A stretch of DNA of 60,643 bases from Bacteroidota bacterium (GCA_023417065.1 JAEZGH010000227.1:1-60643), one strand, 5' to 3'. Numbered from the stretch's first letter, positions 35,763-45,349 are shown. The notes: generated by a model not told the origin, from the letters alone. Program-made: numbers and translations.

Positions 35763-37163
35763 ATGCTTTTCAATTCGATCGACTTCGCGATCTTCCTGCC
35801 AATAGTCTTTGTGATCTATTGGTTCGTGCTCAATAAGAATTTGATGCTGCAGAACCTTTTTATCGTAGCCGCAAGCTACCTCTTCTATGGATGGTGGGAC
35901 TGGAGGTTTCTCTCCCTGATATTCTTCAGTACCGTCGTGGACTTTTTCGTGGGAATTAAATTAAAGAATGAACAGCGCGAGTCTCGCCGGAAGACACTCC
36001 TTTGTGTCAGCATGATTACAAACCTTGGATTCCTGGGATTCTTCAAATACTACAACTTCTTCCTCGATAATTTCATTACCGCCTTTTCATTGTTTGGAAC
36101 CGAAATCAGGGCAAGTTCTCTGGATATCATCCTTCCCGTGGGGATCAGCTTCTATACGTTTCAAACAATGAGTTATACCATCGACGTATATAAAAGAAAA
36201 CTGAAACCGACTTCAGACTTCATCGCATTCTCTGCATTTGTTAGCTTCTTCCCTCAACTCGTAGCCGGCCCAATTGAACGAGCCACCCACCTGTTACCGC
36301 AGTTCTACGTCCATCGCCTGCTGAAATATGAAGAGCTTTCCTCGGGGCTAAAGCTGATACTTTGGGGACTATTCATGAAAATGGTCGTTGCAGACCGGGT
36401 TGCGTTGTATGTTGACGATGTTTACGGAGAAATAGCAATGCACTCAGGAACTACACTTATCGTAGCAACGGTGTTTTTTGCTATCCAGATTTATTGCGAC
36501 TTTGGAGGCTATTCGCTTATCGCAATTGGGACAGCTAAACTCTTCGGATTTGATCTCATGGTGAATTTCAGACGCCCCTACTTCGCGATTTCATTCAAAG
36601 ATTTCTGGTCCCGCTGGCATATTTCTCTGTCAACCTGGTTCCGGGACTATGTATACATCCCCCTCGGCGGAAACAAGAAGGGGAACGCCCGAACTTATCT
36701 TAACCTCATCACTGTATTTGTTGTGAGCGGATTCTGGCACGGCGCAAACTGGACGTTCATAATATGGGGTGCCTTGCATGGTTTTTATCAGATTGTTGAA
36801 AGACTGTTCAACAAAGTGAAATTGCCAAGACTAGCCGCCATGGCGTTGGTCTTTGCCTTAACATGTTTCGCCTGGATATTCTTCAGAGCTGCGTCTGCAG
36901 GGCAGGCGTTTGAAATTATAAACAGGATTGTTACGAACGCTGGGCACGGATTTTATGTCGGCGACATAGGAATCTTCCTGTTCTCCGTTGCAGCAATCCT
37001 GCTCTTGCTATTGAACGATTTTATCGTCGAGTATTATCCAAATATGGGATTACTTACAAATAAGTACGGTGCTGTTCGATATGCATCCATCGCATTTATT
37101 ATTTTATATATCGTCGGATTCGGCGTCTTTGATAGCGGGCAGTTTATTTATTTCCAGTTCTGA
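35763..37163 (+). CDS. MBOAT-family membrane O-acyltransferase (AlgI/PatA-like)
   Basis: A 466-residue polytopic protein. It has the AlgI/DltB signatures: ILPVGISFYTFQTMSYTIDV, FPQLVAGPIERA, FKDFWSRWHISLSTWFRDYV with a conserved His near residue 285, and the catalytic-type SGFWHGANWTFIIWG (His near 326). Such enzymes move an acyl group, usually acetyl, across the membrane to an extracytoplasmic polysaccharide. It is followed after 5 bp by an SGNH-like partner, as in AlgI-AlgJ/X and PatA-PatB pairs. Substrate polysaccharide unknown; no exopolysaccharide genes lie nearby in this window. Confidence 0.92.
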   Translation: MLFNSIDFAIFLPIVFVIYWFVLNKNLMLQNLFIVAASYLFYGWWDWRFLSLIFFSTVVDFFVGIKLKNEQRESRRKTLLCVSMITNLGFLGFFKYYNFFLDNFITAFSLFGTEIRASSLDIILPVGISFYTFQTMSYTIDVYKRKLKPTSDFIAFSAFVSFFPQLVAGPIERATHLLPQFYVHRLLKYEELSSGLKLILWGLFMKMVVADRVALYVDDVYGEIAMHSGTTLIVATVFFAIQIYCDFGGYSLIAIGTAKLFGFDLMVNFRRPYFAISFKDFWSRWHISLSTWFRDYVYIPLGGNKKGNARTYLNLITVFVVSGFWHGANWTFIIWGALHGFYQIVERLFNKVKLPRLAAMALVFALTCFAWIFFRAASAGQAFEIINRIVTNAGHGFYVGDIGIFLFSVAAILLLLLNDFIVEYYPNMGLLTNKYGAVRYASIAFIILYIVGFGVFDSGQFIYFQF

Positions 37164-37168
37164 GTAAA

Positions 37169-38110
37169 ATGAAAAGGGTAATAAGAAATTTAGTGGTGGT
37201 CGCTGTTGCGCTGGTGGGAGCTGATTACTGCATTGGCCTAATCCTCAGGAAGGCCCTGAAATCATCGCCTGATGGAAGGTATTTCAAAGCTGATTACAGT
37301 CTCAACAAGTGCAATGAAGACATAATAATCCTGGGAAGTTCCAGAGCTGAAACTAACTATGTTCCCCGCATATTTGAAGAGACACTAAATCTCAGTTGCT
37401 GGAATACCGGACGGGGCGGTCAAACGTTGCCTTTCTGGTGTGCTATGGAAAAGGGCATCCTGGCGCGCTATACACCAAAAATTGTAGTCGTCAACGTCGA
37501 AACCGATTTCTTGTCTGAAGGTTTAACTGAAGGAATTCAACGCGCTGGCTTCCTGCGACCATTCTACCAGGAGAATAGTGCAATAAGGCCTATCATCAAT
37601 AAAATTTCGCCATTTGAAAAGTTCTACCTGTTCTCAAACGTATATACGTTCAATTCAAGTTTCTACTACTTATTGCGCCCATACGCGTTGAAGAATCTCG
37701 ATGGCAAAAAGGAAGACAAAGGCTGGAAAGCTCGTGAGTCTATGATGGCTCCGGGACAAGTCGACATGGTTGCACATAGCTCTGCCCGCGAATTCAATCA
37801 GGAAACACTGACACTCTTTGAAGAATTTATTTCAGATCTTACCAATAGCGGAACCAGGGTCTTTTTAGTGATCTCTCCTGATTATGGAAAACTGGTCAAA
37901 TCGACGTCGACCATCGAATACCTCATGAAGATGGATGGAGTTACCGTACTGAACTTTTCGAACGAGCCCGCGTTCTCTGCAAAAGCAGAATACTTCAGCG
38001 ATGCAAACCACCTTAATGTGACTGGCGCGCTCAAGTACACTGAGAAAGTTTGCAAAGCAATTAAAGAGCAGTACGGCGTTTCAGACATAAAGTTATTGTC
38101 GGGCGAATAG
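37169..38110 (+). CDS. SGNH-hydrolase-like partner of the MBOAT acyltransferase
   Basis: A 313-residue protein with an N-terminal membrane anchor (LVVVAVALVGADYCIGLIL). An SGNH-type core shows IIILGSSRAETNY with the nucleophile-type Ser near residue 58, and SDANHLNVTGA with a D-x-x-H pair near 278-282. These features match DltD/AlgJ-like proteins that transfer acyl groups outside the membrane. Directly downstream of the MBOAT gene (5-bp gap), so the two form one O-acylation unit. Confidence 0.82.
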   Translation: MKRVIRNLVVVAVALVGADYCIGLILRKALKSSPDGRYFKADYSLNKCNEDIIILGSSRAETNYVPRIFEETLNLSCWNTGRGGQTLPFWCAMEKGILARYTPKIVVVNVETDFLSEGLTEGIQRAGFLRPFYQENSAIRPIINKISPFEKFYLFSNVYTFNSSFYYLLRPYALKNLDGKKEDKGWKARESMMAPGQVDMVAHSSAREFNQETLTLFEEFISDLTNSGTRVFLVISPDYGKLVKSTSTIEYLMKMDGVTVLNFSNEPAFSAKAEYFSDANHLNVTGALKYTEKVCKAIKEQYGVSDIKLLSGE

Positions 38111-38140
38111 CCCTATTTCTCCAAATTAATAGTTTACCTG

Positions 38141-38243
38141 CAAGCCTTATCAACCTTAGTAGCTCACAAAGAACTACTCCCCAACCTTATCAACCTTAGT
38201 AACAACATCGAAAATTACCACCCAACCTTATCAACCTTATCGT
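38141..38243. repeat. Three short direct repeats (CCTTATCAACCTTA) spaced about 40 bp
   Basis: CCTTATCAACCTTAGTA occurs at 38145-38161 and 38185-38201, and CCTTATCAACCTTATCG at 38226-38242, so the period is 40-41 bp. A weaker half-match (CTTTATCAACATC) follows at 38302. The spacers are dissimilar. No cas-like gene lies nearby and the repeat is only about 17-20 bp, so I do not call CRISPR. Confidence 0.7.
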
Positions 38244-38471
38244 CGGGGAGATGCCATGGGCAGATGCTCCACAATGGAAATGAAAGGGATCCCGGCTCAA
38301 ACTTTATCAACATCCGTGCACAGTGCAGACGATGAAATGCTGCATCGATTACGCGCACTCCTTTCCCTGTCCGCCTCCAGGTGACAACACCTGGAGGGCA
38401 GGACACGTGGATGTATAAATTCAAATCATCATTCATGACCTTTAGAAATTGTCACCCCATATACAACACCA

Positions 38472-38909
38472 TCAAACTATCGAGAACCCGATATTCCGCG
38501 ACTCCCAACACGCCGCATACCCAGGGCTATCAAGATGATAAATATCCGCAAGCGTCATTGCTCCTTCCGATGACGCTTCGGATCGCCCGAGCTTGACAAT
38601 CAGATTCGCCGCCTTCATAGGTTCCAAAGCTTTGAACTCATACAGTGCGATTAAACGCCCTTTCCTCATAAGAGCTTGATCAATATTAGATAACGGAGTG
38701 TTAAATGTGCAGATAAACTGAATCCCCAAACACGCCCCCAGAAGACCATCCGTAAGATTCAGGAGCATCGATATACTTGAATTCTGTGCCCCATCCCGGG
38801 AGACAATCAATTCCTCAGCATCTTCTATAATGATAATCGAATTCCGGCTCGACATAATCAACCCGACTAATTCCGGATTGTCGAGATTGCACGCCAGCCC
38901 TGGAGGCAA
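38472..38909 (-). pseudogene. C-terminal half of a frameshifted BCS1-like AAA ATPase
   Basis: This frame carries the second half of an AAA ATPase: PPGLACNLDNPELVGLIMS, Walker B SIIIIEDAEEL, an Asn sensor-1 type motif in FICTFNTPLSNIDQAL, and the arginine region RKGRLIALYEF. It has no start of its own other than a TTG at 38909, inside the homologous region. It overlaps the upstream frame and becomes continuous with it if one base is added to the six-T run (minus strand, 38908-38913), giving KKVIFLPPGLA. Frameshift mutation, base error or recoding are the options. Confidence 0.75.
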
Positions 38910-39526
38910 AAAATCACTTTCTTGGAGGATTCAATTGCCAGATGCCGGATATAAGTCGACTTACCAGTTCCGGGAATACCATGAAGAAGAATCAATCCAC
39001 TTCTGTCTTCTTCTTCAAGCGATGTCTTGATAACCTCATGCACAGGAATCAGATCGTCGTTATAGTTATCATTAAGCGAAAAGGGAATTGTGTTAAGCCG
39101 GAGAGACTGCAGGTTTAATCCGAAGTCCCGCACAACTATAAACATCTCTTTGCCATCGCGAATATTTGCAAAACCCTTGCACGCCTCAAGAATCGCCAGG
39201 GCGCCATCTTCATTAGAACTGTAATAAATATCAATCTGTTGCCGTTCGAAAGTTGCAACGACAATAAGTCCATCGTTCAGCACGAAGGCAGTTTCTTCGC
39301 GTTTGATCCCGGTTTTTACATGGTACATGTCATGCTTTTGAACGTAAACCGACCTTTCCGACAAAAGTTTGGTCAAAAAAGGGAGCGCTCGAGATATGCT
39401 TATATCAACCAGCTTCATCACGCATGGAATTGCATTGAAATACGCGGTATATACACGGCTCCAAACCACGTTATCACCGAGCGCATCATATACTTTTTTC
39501 AGAGAAATCGCCTTCACGTCAGACAT
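38867..39526 (-). pseudogene. N-terminal half of a frameshifted BCS1-like AAA ATPase
   Basis: A 219-residue frame with a family-type N-terminal region (about 170 residues), then the Walker A motif LLHGIPGTGKSTYIRHLA around residue 180. After SSKKVIF the frame runs into unrelated residues and stops, while the next AAA segment continues in the -1 frame. Stand-alone AAA ATPases of this type are common in Bacteroidota; their substrates are unknown. The two frames together would give a protein of about 350 residues. Confidence 0.78.
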
Positions 39527-39590
39527 TTTCGATTTTTTGTCACGAAACTAGGCGACGAATGCGTCAAGTAGTGTCGTAGCAGAAATTATT

Positions 39591-39683
39591 TTGAAAACAC
39601 AGGCAACCTGCAAGCATTTCGCTTCTTTGCTTACGCTGGCCGTGTCACTTACTACATTTGGCTATGGCTCGCCGTTTTCTTAG
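39591..39683 (+). other. Possible 30-codon signal-peptide remnant
   Basis: From TTG 39591 a frame encodes a short basic start, a hydrophobic core (FASLLTLAVSLTTFGYG) and a stop, exactly the look of a secretion signal with nothing after it. It may be the stub of a deleted secreted protein, a small secreted peptide or chance. Confidence 0.2.
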
Positions 39684-39795
39684 ATACCAAATTGTACAAA
39701 ACACATAATTACCTAATGCATCGGCTCGGCGCAGGAATTTGATTGTGCCTGATATTTTATACTTTAGATAAGCAGATAACGGAACAATTAAAACC

Positions 39796-39803
39796 TAACT
39801 TTG
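39796..39803 (+). promoter_or_regulatory. -7 element (TAACTTTG) before the nuclease/helicase gene
   Basis: TAACTTTG is a perfect TAnnTTTG match, 9 bp before the ATG at 39813, again implying a near-leaderless transcript. The TTG at 39801 is inside the element and is therefore an unlikely start. Confidence 0.4.
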
Positions 39804-39812
39804 CCGATAGCC

Positions 39813-42800
39813 ATGAAGTTGCGAAAAGGAATAATCACACTCACTCCCTCCGACCTCTCTGCTCACCTGGGCTGCAGGCATCTTACACAGCTTGAAATTA
39901 AACATATCAACCAGGAGATTGATAAACCATTCCGAAATGACCCGTCATTGGAGTTGCTTCGAGAGCGTGGCGAGGAACACGAGAAGGCTTACGTATCCTT
40001 TTTGAAATCCTCGGGAAAAAACGTCATTGAATTTCCTATCGGTACACCCTTTGAAGAGACGGTAAAGGCGATGAAAGACGGGTATGACGTCATTGTCCAG
40101 GCGCCACTGGGAGACGGACGATGGACCGGCCGCGCCGATATTCTTGTCAGGGTCGACAAACCATCAAAGAACCTGGGCAGCTGGTCTTACGAAGTCCAGG
40201 ATACCAAACTTGCTCAGGATACAAAGGCCGGAACGGTTCTCCAGCTGTGTTTGTATTCTGAGATTGTCGCTAAGATTCAGGGCGACGATCCAGAGATAAT
40301 GTATGTAATCAAGCCCGACGAATTTGTGAACCCGGAAAAATTCCGGTACCATGATTTCAGCGCATACTTCCGCCAGGTGAAGTCAAGCCTTATAAAAAGC
40401 GTCGAAGAAACGCCGGCAACGTATCCTGATCCCACGGACCACTGTCACGTGTGTAACTGGTGGGAGACGTGTCGAAACAAGAGAAAAGCGGATGATCATC
40501 TTTCTCTTATTGCAGGGATCCGCAGGATGCACATTGGCGAACTGAACAAACTAGAAGTCACCAGACTCGAAGATTTCGCACTGCGTGACCAACCACTGGA
40601 TAATAAACCTGAACGTGGAAGCCTTCAGACGTTTCATAACATTCATCGCCAGGCGAAGATCCAGTATAAGGGGCGACTTACAGGATTGAAGGAAAAAGAA
40701 TTCAGAGACTTCAATCTGGAAACCGGCCTGAACCGGCTTATGGAGCCCGATGCCGGCGACTTGTATTTTGATCTGGAAGGTGATCGATTCTATGAGGACG
40801 GTGGACTCGAATATCTGTTTGGTGTCGTCTACAAGAGCGATAAGGGTGATTTCGTCTATGAACATCGTTGGGCCGAAAACCCTGAAGAGGAAAAGGCGGC
40901 GTTCGACTGGTTTATCCAATTTGTCATGGACCGGTGGTCACGCTTCCCGGGAATGCATATCTACCATTACAATCACTACGAACCCAGTGCGCTAAAACGG
41001 CTCATGCTTCGATACGGGATGCATCTCGAAAATGTAGACCGATTGCTTCGCGGCGAACGGTTTATCGATCTGCTTGTGGTTTCGAGAGAGGCGATCTTCG
41101 CCAGCGTAGAGCGATACAGCCTGAAAGACCTTGAATTATTTGCCGGATTTGAAAGGAGTGTGCCACTGATCAATGCGGGGCCTGCACGACGCGCGATGGA
41201 GTATGCACTGGAATCGAAGAATACAAGCTTGCTCGATCCCCAGATCAAAGAAACGGTCCGCGGCTATAATGAAGACGACTGTCGCGCAACACATGCGCTT
41301 CACGTTTGGCTGGAGACTCTTCGCGATCAGCAAATAGCCAACGGATTCCAGGTTACACGTGGTATTCCAAACGAAGGCCTGCCATCCAAAGAGCAGTCGG
41401 ACGCAGAATTGAAACGTCAGGAACTTGTGAGCTACCTTATCGAAGGCATTCCTGCCGACGAAAATCACCGTTCAGAGGAACAAAAGGCAAAATGGCTTCT
41501 CGCACACATGATCCACTACTTCCAAAGAGAAGACAAGAACGTTTTCTGGGAGTTTTACCGTCGAATGGAATTAGAATACACCGATCTTTTTGATGAAAAG
41601 GAAGCCATCGCCAATCTCGAATTCGAGGAGATTATGCCGGGAACAGATAAGCAATCTCTTCGCCGCTACAGATTTCCGCATCAGGAATTATCCTCAATTA
41701 AAGACGGGGCTGAAGTCCATGAATTGGCGGCACAACAAATTGGGACTCTTTATGAACTCAATCGCGCGGAGCGCTGGATCATCATCAATCACAAACAGGA
41801 AACAGCTGATTTGCGTCCTAAGGCAATTGTTTTTAAAAGTATGATCCGCAAAACGACGTTGGAGCAGTCGATCATGCGCTTTGCGTATCATGTATTGGAT
41901 GAAGGATTCACGGGAAGGCAATTCCGTCCGTTGAAGGACCTGCTTATGAAGCGAAGTCCACGCGTCGGTCAGGAGAACGGCGAAGCTCTTCTTTCAACGG
42001 ACGAAGACATCGTTGCCGGAGCAACACGACTCGCATCTGCTCTTGACCACAGCGTCCTGCCTATTCAAGGTCCGCCGGGAACCGGAAAGAGCTACACAGC
42101 TGCGCATATGATTCTCGACCTTTACAAGAAAGGAAAGCGAATCGGTATTACAGCCGTAAGCCATAAGGTAATCATCAAGTTACTGGAAAAGGTAGCGGAG
42201 CTTGGTGCAGATGAGAATATCACAGTAAACCTGGGCCACAAAGCCGATCACAATCCAGACCACATTAAGAAAATCACGGATGCAAAGTCGGCTATGAAAC
42301 ACTTCGACAAACGCTTTCTCATCGGCGGAACGGCATGGCTGTGGGCCAACAAAGACCTTGAAGACAGCGTTGATTATTTATTCATCGACGAAGCCGGACA
42401 AATGTCGCTGGCACAGGTTGTCGCCGCGGGACGTTGCGCTAAGAATCTCATTATGCTTGGTGATCCGGGCCAACTGGAGCAGCCGCAACAAGCCGTTCAT
42501 CCGGAAGGGGCTGATGTCTCCGCGCTGGCGCACTTGCTTGGAGCAAATAAGACCATTCCCCCAGATAAAGGAATTTTCATCGGCACAACTCGTAGACTAC
42601 ATCCGTCTATCAAGAGGTTCACTTCCGAAATTTTCTATGAAGGCAGGCTCGACTGCATTTCCGGATTGGAGAATCAGGCTATTCTCGGCGCGCAAAACTT
42701 CCGGCGTCAGGGACTGAACTATGTCGCCGTCGAACATAATGATTGCCAAAGCTATTGCGAACCAGAAATCACCAGGATAAAGGAACTCGTATCTGAGCTG

Positions 42801-43199
42801 CTCGCGCCGGGTGTGCGCGTGAAAGATGAACAGGGCAGGGAAAGGCCAATCACTGCAAAAGATATTCTGATCGTGGCACCTTACAACCTTCAGGTGGATG
42901 CACTCAAAGTTGCGCTGCCTGAACTTTCCGTCGGCACCGTTGACAAATTTCAGGGGCAGGAAGCGCCGATTGTTATCTATAGCATGACGAGTTCCAGCGC
43001 GGAAGATGTGCCGCGCGGAATGAGTTTCCTGTTTGATCCGAACCGACTGAATGTAGCAACAAGCAGGGCTCGCTGTATATGTCTGATTGTCGCATCACCG
43101 AGGTTGTTTGAACTCGAGTGCAGAAGTGTTGAGCAGATGCGTTGGGTTAATGCATTTTGTAGATACAAAGAAATGGCCACCTGCAACTTGAATGGATAA
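39813..43199 (+). CDS. RecB-like nuclease fused to a superfamily-1 helicase (TM0106 / DNA2-like)
   Basis: About 1128 residues from ATG 39813. Residues 1-230 form a Cas4/RecB-type nuclease (TM0106 family): Cys in HLGCRHLTQLE plus CHVCNWWETC give the four Cys of an Fe-S cluster, with GRADILVRVDK and YEVQDTKLA as the PD-(D/E)xK core. Residues about 310-510 look RNase-H-like (LYFDLEGDRFYEDGGLEYLFG, and EDDCRATHALHVWL). The C-terminal half is a UPF1/DNA2-type helicase: Walker A QGPPGTGKSYTAA, motif II FIDEAGQMSLAQ, motif V/VI TVDKFQGQEAPIVIYSM and LNVATSRARCICLIV. Likely a DNA or RNA end-processing repair or defence enzyme. Preceded by a near-leaderless promoter; no obvious operon partner. Confidence 0.92.
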   Translation: MKLRKGIITLTPSDLSAHLGCRHLTQLEIKHINQEIDKPFRNDPSLELLRERGEEHEKAYVSFLKSSGKNVIEFPIGTPFEETVKAMKDGYDVIVQAPLGDGRWTGRADILVRVDKPSKNLGSWSYEVQDTKLAQDTKAGTVLQLCLYSEIVAKIQGDDPEIMYVIKPDEFVNPEKFRYHDFSAYFRQVKSSLIKSVEETPATYPDPTDHCHVCNWWETCRNKRKADDHLSLIAGIRRMHIGELNKLEVTRLEDFALRDQPLDNKPERGSLQTFHNIHRQAKIQYKGRLTGLKEKEFRDFNLETGLNRLMEPDAGDLYFDLEGDRFYEDGGLEYLFGVVYKSDKGDFVYEHRWAENPEEEKAAFDWFIQFVMDRWSRFPGMHIYHYNHYEPSALKRLMLRYGMHLENVDRLLRGERFIDLLVVSREAIFASVERYSLKDLELFAGFERSVPLINAGPARRAMEYALESKNTSLLDPQIKETVRGYNEDDCRATHALHVWLETLRDQQIANGFQVTRGIPNEGLPSKEQSDAELKRQELVSYLIEGIPADENHRSEEQKAKWLLAHMIHYFQREDKNVFWEFYRRMELEYTDLFDEKEAIANLEFEEIMPGTDKQSLRRYRFPHQELSSIKDGAEVHELAAQQIGTLYELNRAERWIIINHKQETADLRPKAIVFKSMIRKTTLEQSIMRFAYHVLDEGFTGRQFRPLKDLLMKRSPRVGQENGEALLSTDEDIVAGATRLASALDHSVLPIQGPPGTGKSYTAAHMILDLYKKGKRIGITAVSHKVIIKLLEKVAELGADENITVNLGHKADHNPDHIKKITDAKSAMKHFDKRFLIGGTAWLWANKDLEDSVDYLFIDEAGQMSLAQVVAAGRCAKNLIMLGDPGQLEQPQQAVHPEGADVSALAHLLGANKTIPPDKGIFIGTTRRLHPSIKRFTSEIFYEGRLDCISGLENQAILGAQNFRRQGLNYVAVEHNDCQSYCEPEITRIKELVSELLAPGVRVKDEQGRERPITAKDILIVAPYNLQVDALKVALPELSVGTVDKFQGQEAPIVIYSMTSSSAEDVPRGMSFLFDPNRLNVATSRARCICLIVASPRLFELECRSVEQMRWVNAFCRYKEMATCNLNG

Positions 43200-43660
43200 G
43201 CCCACTCAATCACACACCTGATCGCTTTAGAAGTCCGATGCTACACTTATCTTCATTAGCAAAAAAGCGCCACTAACTTGCTTCGACAACAGGGGTTGAT
43301 CTTTTCATAAAAGGCCGCATAAGCCCACTGTTGGGCAGTTTAAACCAATTCTCATCTCAATCACGTTGAACCAACATGAAATCAACACTCCAATATTTTA
43401 ACCAAAGAGTGAGAAGTCTAGTCTGCTTTACTTTAACTCTGTGCCGCGTGTATGCAGGCAGGACCCATGGTGCACTATCCGATCTATCGAAAAACCTCTC
43501 CGATCATTATGCAATAACCGATTACGCCTTCTTTTCCTTCAACGATAATACGATCCATATCCGGGTTGGGAACAAGCTTCCAAAAATTGACAACGCACCT
43601 TTTAATTCTTGAATGTCGTCCCTCAACGAGCAACTGTCGATACCCTAACGCTTAAGACAA
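43200..43660. other. Interval without a convincing gene
   Basis: Apart from one short plus-strand frame (43376-43612, 78 codons, no recognisable family, plausible only as a small unknown protein) I see no structure here. It carries the presumed promoter of the Crp-type gene, but no clear -7/-33 pair was found. Confidence 0.35.
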
Positions 43661-44230
43661 GTGGAACGAATCCGAACGTTTTTTCAGCAATACGCTGATT
43701 TGTCCGACCAGGAATGGACAATTGTATCATCCAGGTTTTCGCGGTATGACGTTCCGAAAAAAGCCTTCACGCTGGAAGTGGGACAAGTTGAAAACTTTGT
43801 TTCATACGTAGAGACAGGTATCGTCCGGTATTTTATCCCCAAGGACGACTACAAAGAAATCACCTTCGAATTAACCTTCGCCGACGACTTCATGGGCGCA
43901 TACGATTCTTTCCTGACACGCCAACCCAGCAGTTACTGCGTCCAGGCACTTAGCGATACCGTATTGTGGCGCCTTTCTTATGATGATGTCCAGTCGCTCT
44001 ACCGCGAAACCAGAATCGGAAACATCGTAGGCAGACTTGCGTGCGAACGTATGTACCTGGAGAAAGCTCGCCGTGAGCTGTCTTTTTTAAACGAAAGTGC
44101 AGAACAGCGATACCTGCGATTGTTCACGGAGCAGCCTAATTTGATAAAGCACATTCCACTTCAATACATCGCCTCTTACATCGGGGTAACCCCGCAGGCG
44201 CTGAGCCGGATAAGGAAACGCATTTCTTAA
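43661..44230 (+). CDS. Crp/Fnr-family transcriptional regulator
   Basis: A 189-residue protein starting at a GTG. The N-terminal part is a cyclic-nucleotide-binding-like beta roll (FTLEVGQVENFVSYVETGIVRYF) and the C-terminal helix-turn-helix is IPLQYIASYIGVTPQALSRI. The conserved RxS phosphate-binding cassette of true cAMP binders is not evident, so the ligand is open. This short form is common in Bacteroidota next to genes it controls. The alpha/beta hydrolase gene follows by about 50 bp and may be its target. Confidence 0.88.
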   Translation: MERIRTFFQQYADLSDQEWTIVSSRFSRYDVPKKAFTLEVGQVENFVSYVETGIVRYFIPKDDYKEITFELTFADDFMGAYDSFLTRQPSSYCVQALSDTVLWRLSYDDVQSLYRETRIGNIVGRLACERMYLEKARRELSFLNESAEQRYLRLFTEQPNLIKHIPLQYIASYIGVTPQALSRIRKRIS

Positions 44231-44283
44231 CCTGGATTCATTGCACGAACGATAAGCATATGTTCCTTTTGTATCAAAAAGGA

Positions 44284-45279
44284 ATGAAACTTTTCATTTG
44301 TTCACTTCTGATTCCCGCTAACATTATGTACGCTCAGGATAAGGCTCCACAGTCGCGTCACGTCGACACATGCATCGATTATATTTATCAACATCCGGCA
44401 AGTTTCAGATCACGGTGTCTGCAAACGCTGATGGCAATTGCTGGTAAAAAGAATGGGCTCAAAAAGGCAATGCGGAACGGACATTTCCAAACCGAAGCAG
44501 CAAACATCCCGGCAACCCTAACCGCTGAGTTTAATGTGAGAGAAATCGACGTGAACGATAGAAAAGCCTGGCTAGTCACACCTGATGGAGGGATCACAAA
44601 CAAGATCATACTGTATATCCATGGAGGAGGATACATCTCCAATATGACCAGGTATGATTGGAACTTTGTACGGGAACTCACCACCAAAACAAACTTCAGA
44701 ATATTGGTTGCCGACTATCCGTTGGCACCTTCCGCGAATTATAAGAACGTATATGACTACTTTGACGACCTATATCAAATTGTTTTAAATCACATTTCGA
44801 GTGATGACGTCATCTTCATCGGCAACTCCGCGGGAGGCGGAATCGCCCTCGGATTTACACAACACCTGCGTGATAAGGGCACGCCTCTGCCATCAAAGGT
44901 CATCCTGAATTCGCCATGGCTTGACATCACGATGAGCAATCCGGAGATTGGCAACGTCGATAGGAAGGACAAACTCTTGAGTATTGACGGACTTCGCATG
45001 GCGGGACAGGCTTACGCTGAAGACCTGGACCCCAGGGATCCGAAGGTTAGCCCTATCTACGGCGACTTCTCAGACATCCCGCCAATATCTTTGTTCATAG
45101 GCACGCATGACGTATTCTTACCAGACGCGCGAAAGCTCAAACAACATTTGCGCAGCCTGAACATCCCCTTGAACTATTACGAATATCCCAAAATGTTCCA
45201 CATGTGGATGGCTGTGACGAATTTGGAAGAATCAAAACATGCGATAGATCAGATGGTGGAGGTTATTCACGATCGATGA
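44284..45279 (+). CDS. Secreted alpha/beta hydrolase of the hormone-sensitive-lipase family
   Basis: About 331 residues from ATG 44284, chosen because a signal peptide (LFICSLLIPANIMYAQ) starts there; an ATG 24 bp upstream is possible. Family motifs are the oxyanion-hole YIHGGGYIS, nucleophile elbow GNSAGGG, catalytic Asp in IGTHDVFLPD and His in PKMFHMW. These enzymes hydrolyse acetyl or short-chain esters. No specific substrate is indicated; export to the periplasm is likely. Confidence 0.9.
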   Translation: MKLFICSLLIPANIMYAQDKAPQSRHVDTCIDYIYQHPASFRSRCLQTLMAIAGKKNGLKKAMRNGHFQTEAANIPATLTAEFNVREIDVNDRKAWLVTPDGGITNKIILYIHGGGYISNMTRYDWNFVRELTTKTNFRILVADYPLAPSANYKNVYDYFDDLYQIVLNHISSDDVIFIGNSAGGGIALGFTQHLRDKGTPLPSKVILNSPWLDITMSNPEIGNVDRKDKLLSIDGLRMAGQAYAEDLDPRDPKVSPIYGDFSDIPPISLFIGTHDVFLPDARKLKQHLRSLNIPLNYYEYPKMFHMWMAVTNLEESKHAIDQMVEVIHDR

Positions 45280-45349
45280 ACAGCGCCCATCCTTAAAATA
45301 GACTGTCAGAGGCTGTCTTCATTAACCTGCTCCAGTTTCCAAGATCTGG

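Noticed and set aside
38141..38315. CRISPR array
   Set aside because: Only three units, about 17-20 bp long, without palindromic character or any cas gene nearby.
43376..43612. 78-codon plus-strand gene before the Crp regulator
   Set aside because: Plausible length but no motif, signal or neighbour supports it; mentioned only as part of the gap.
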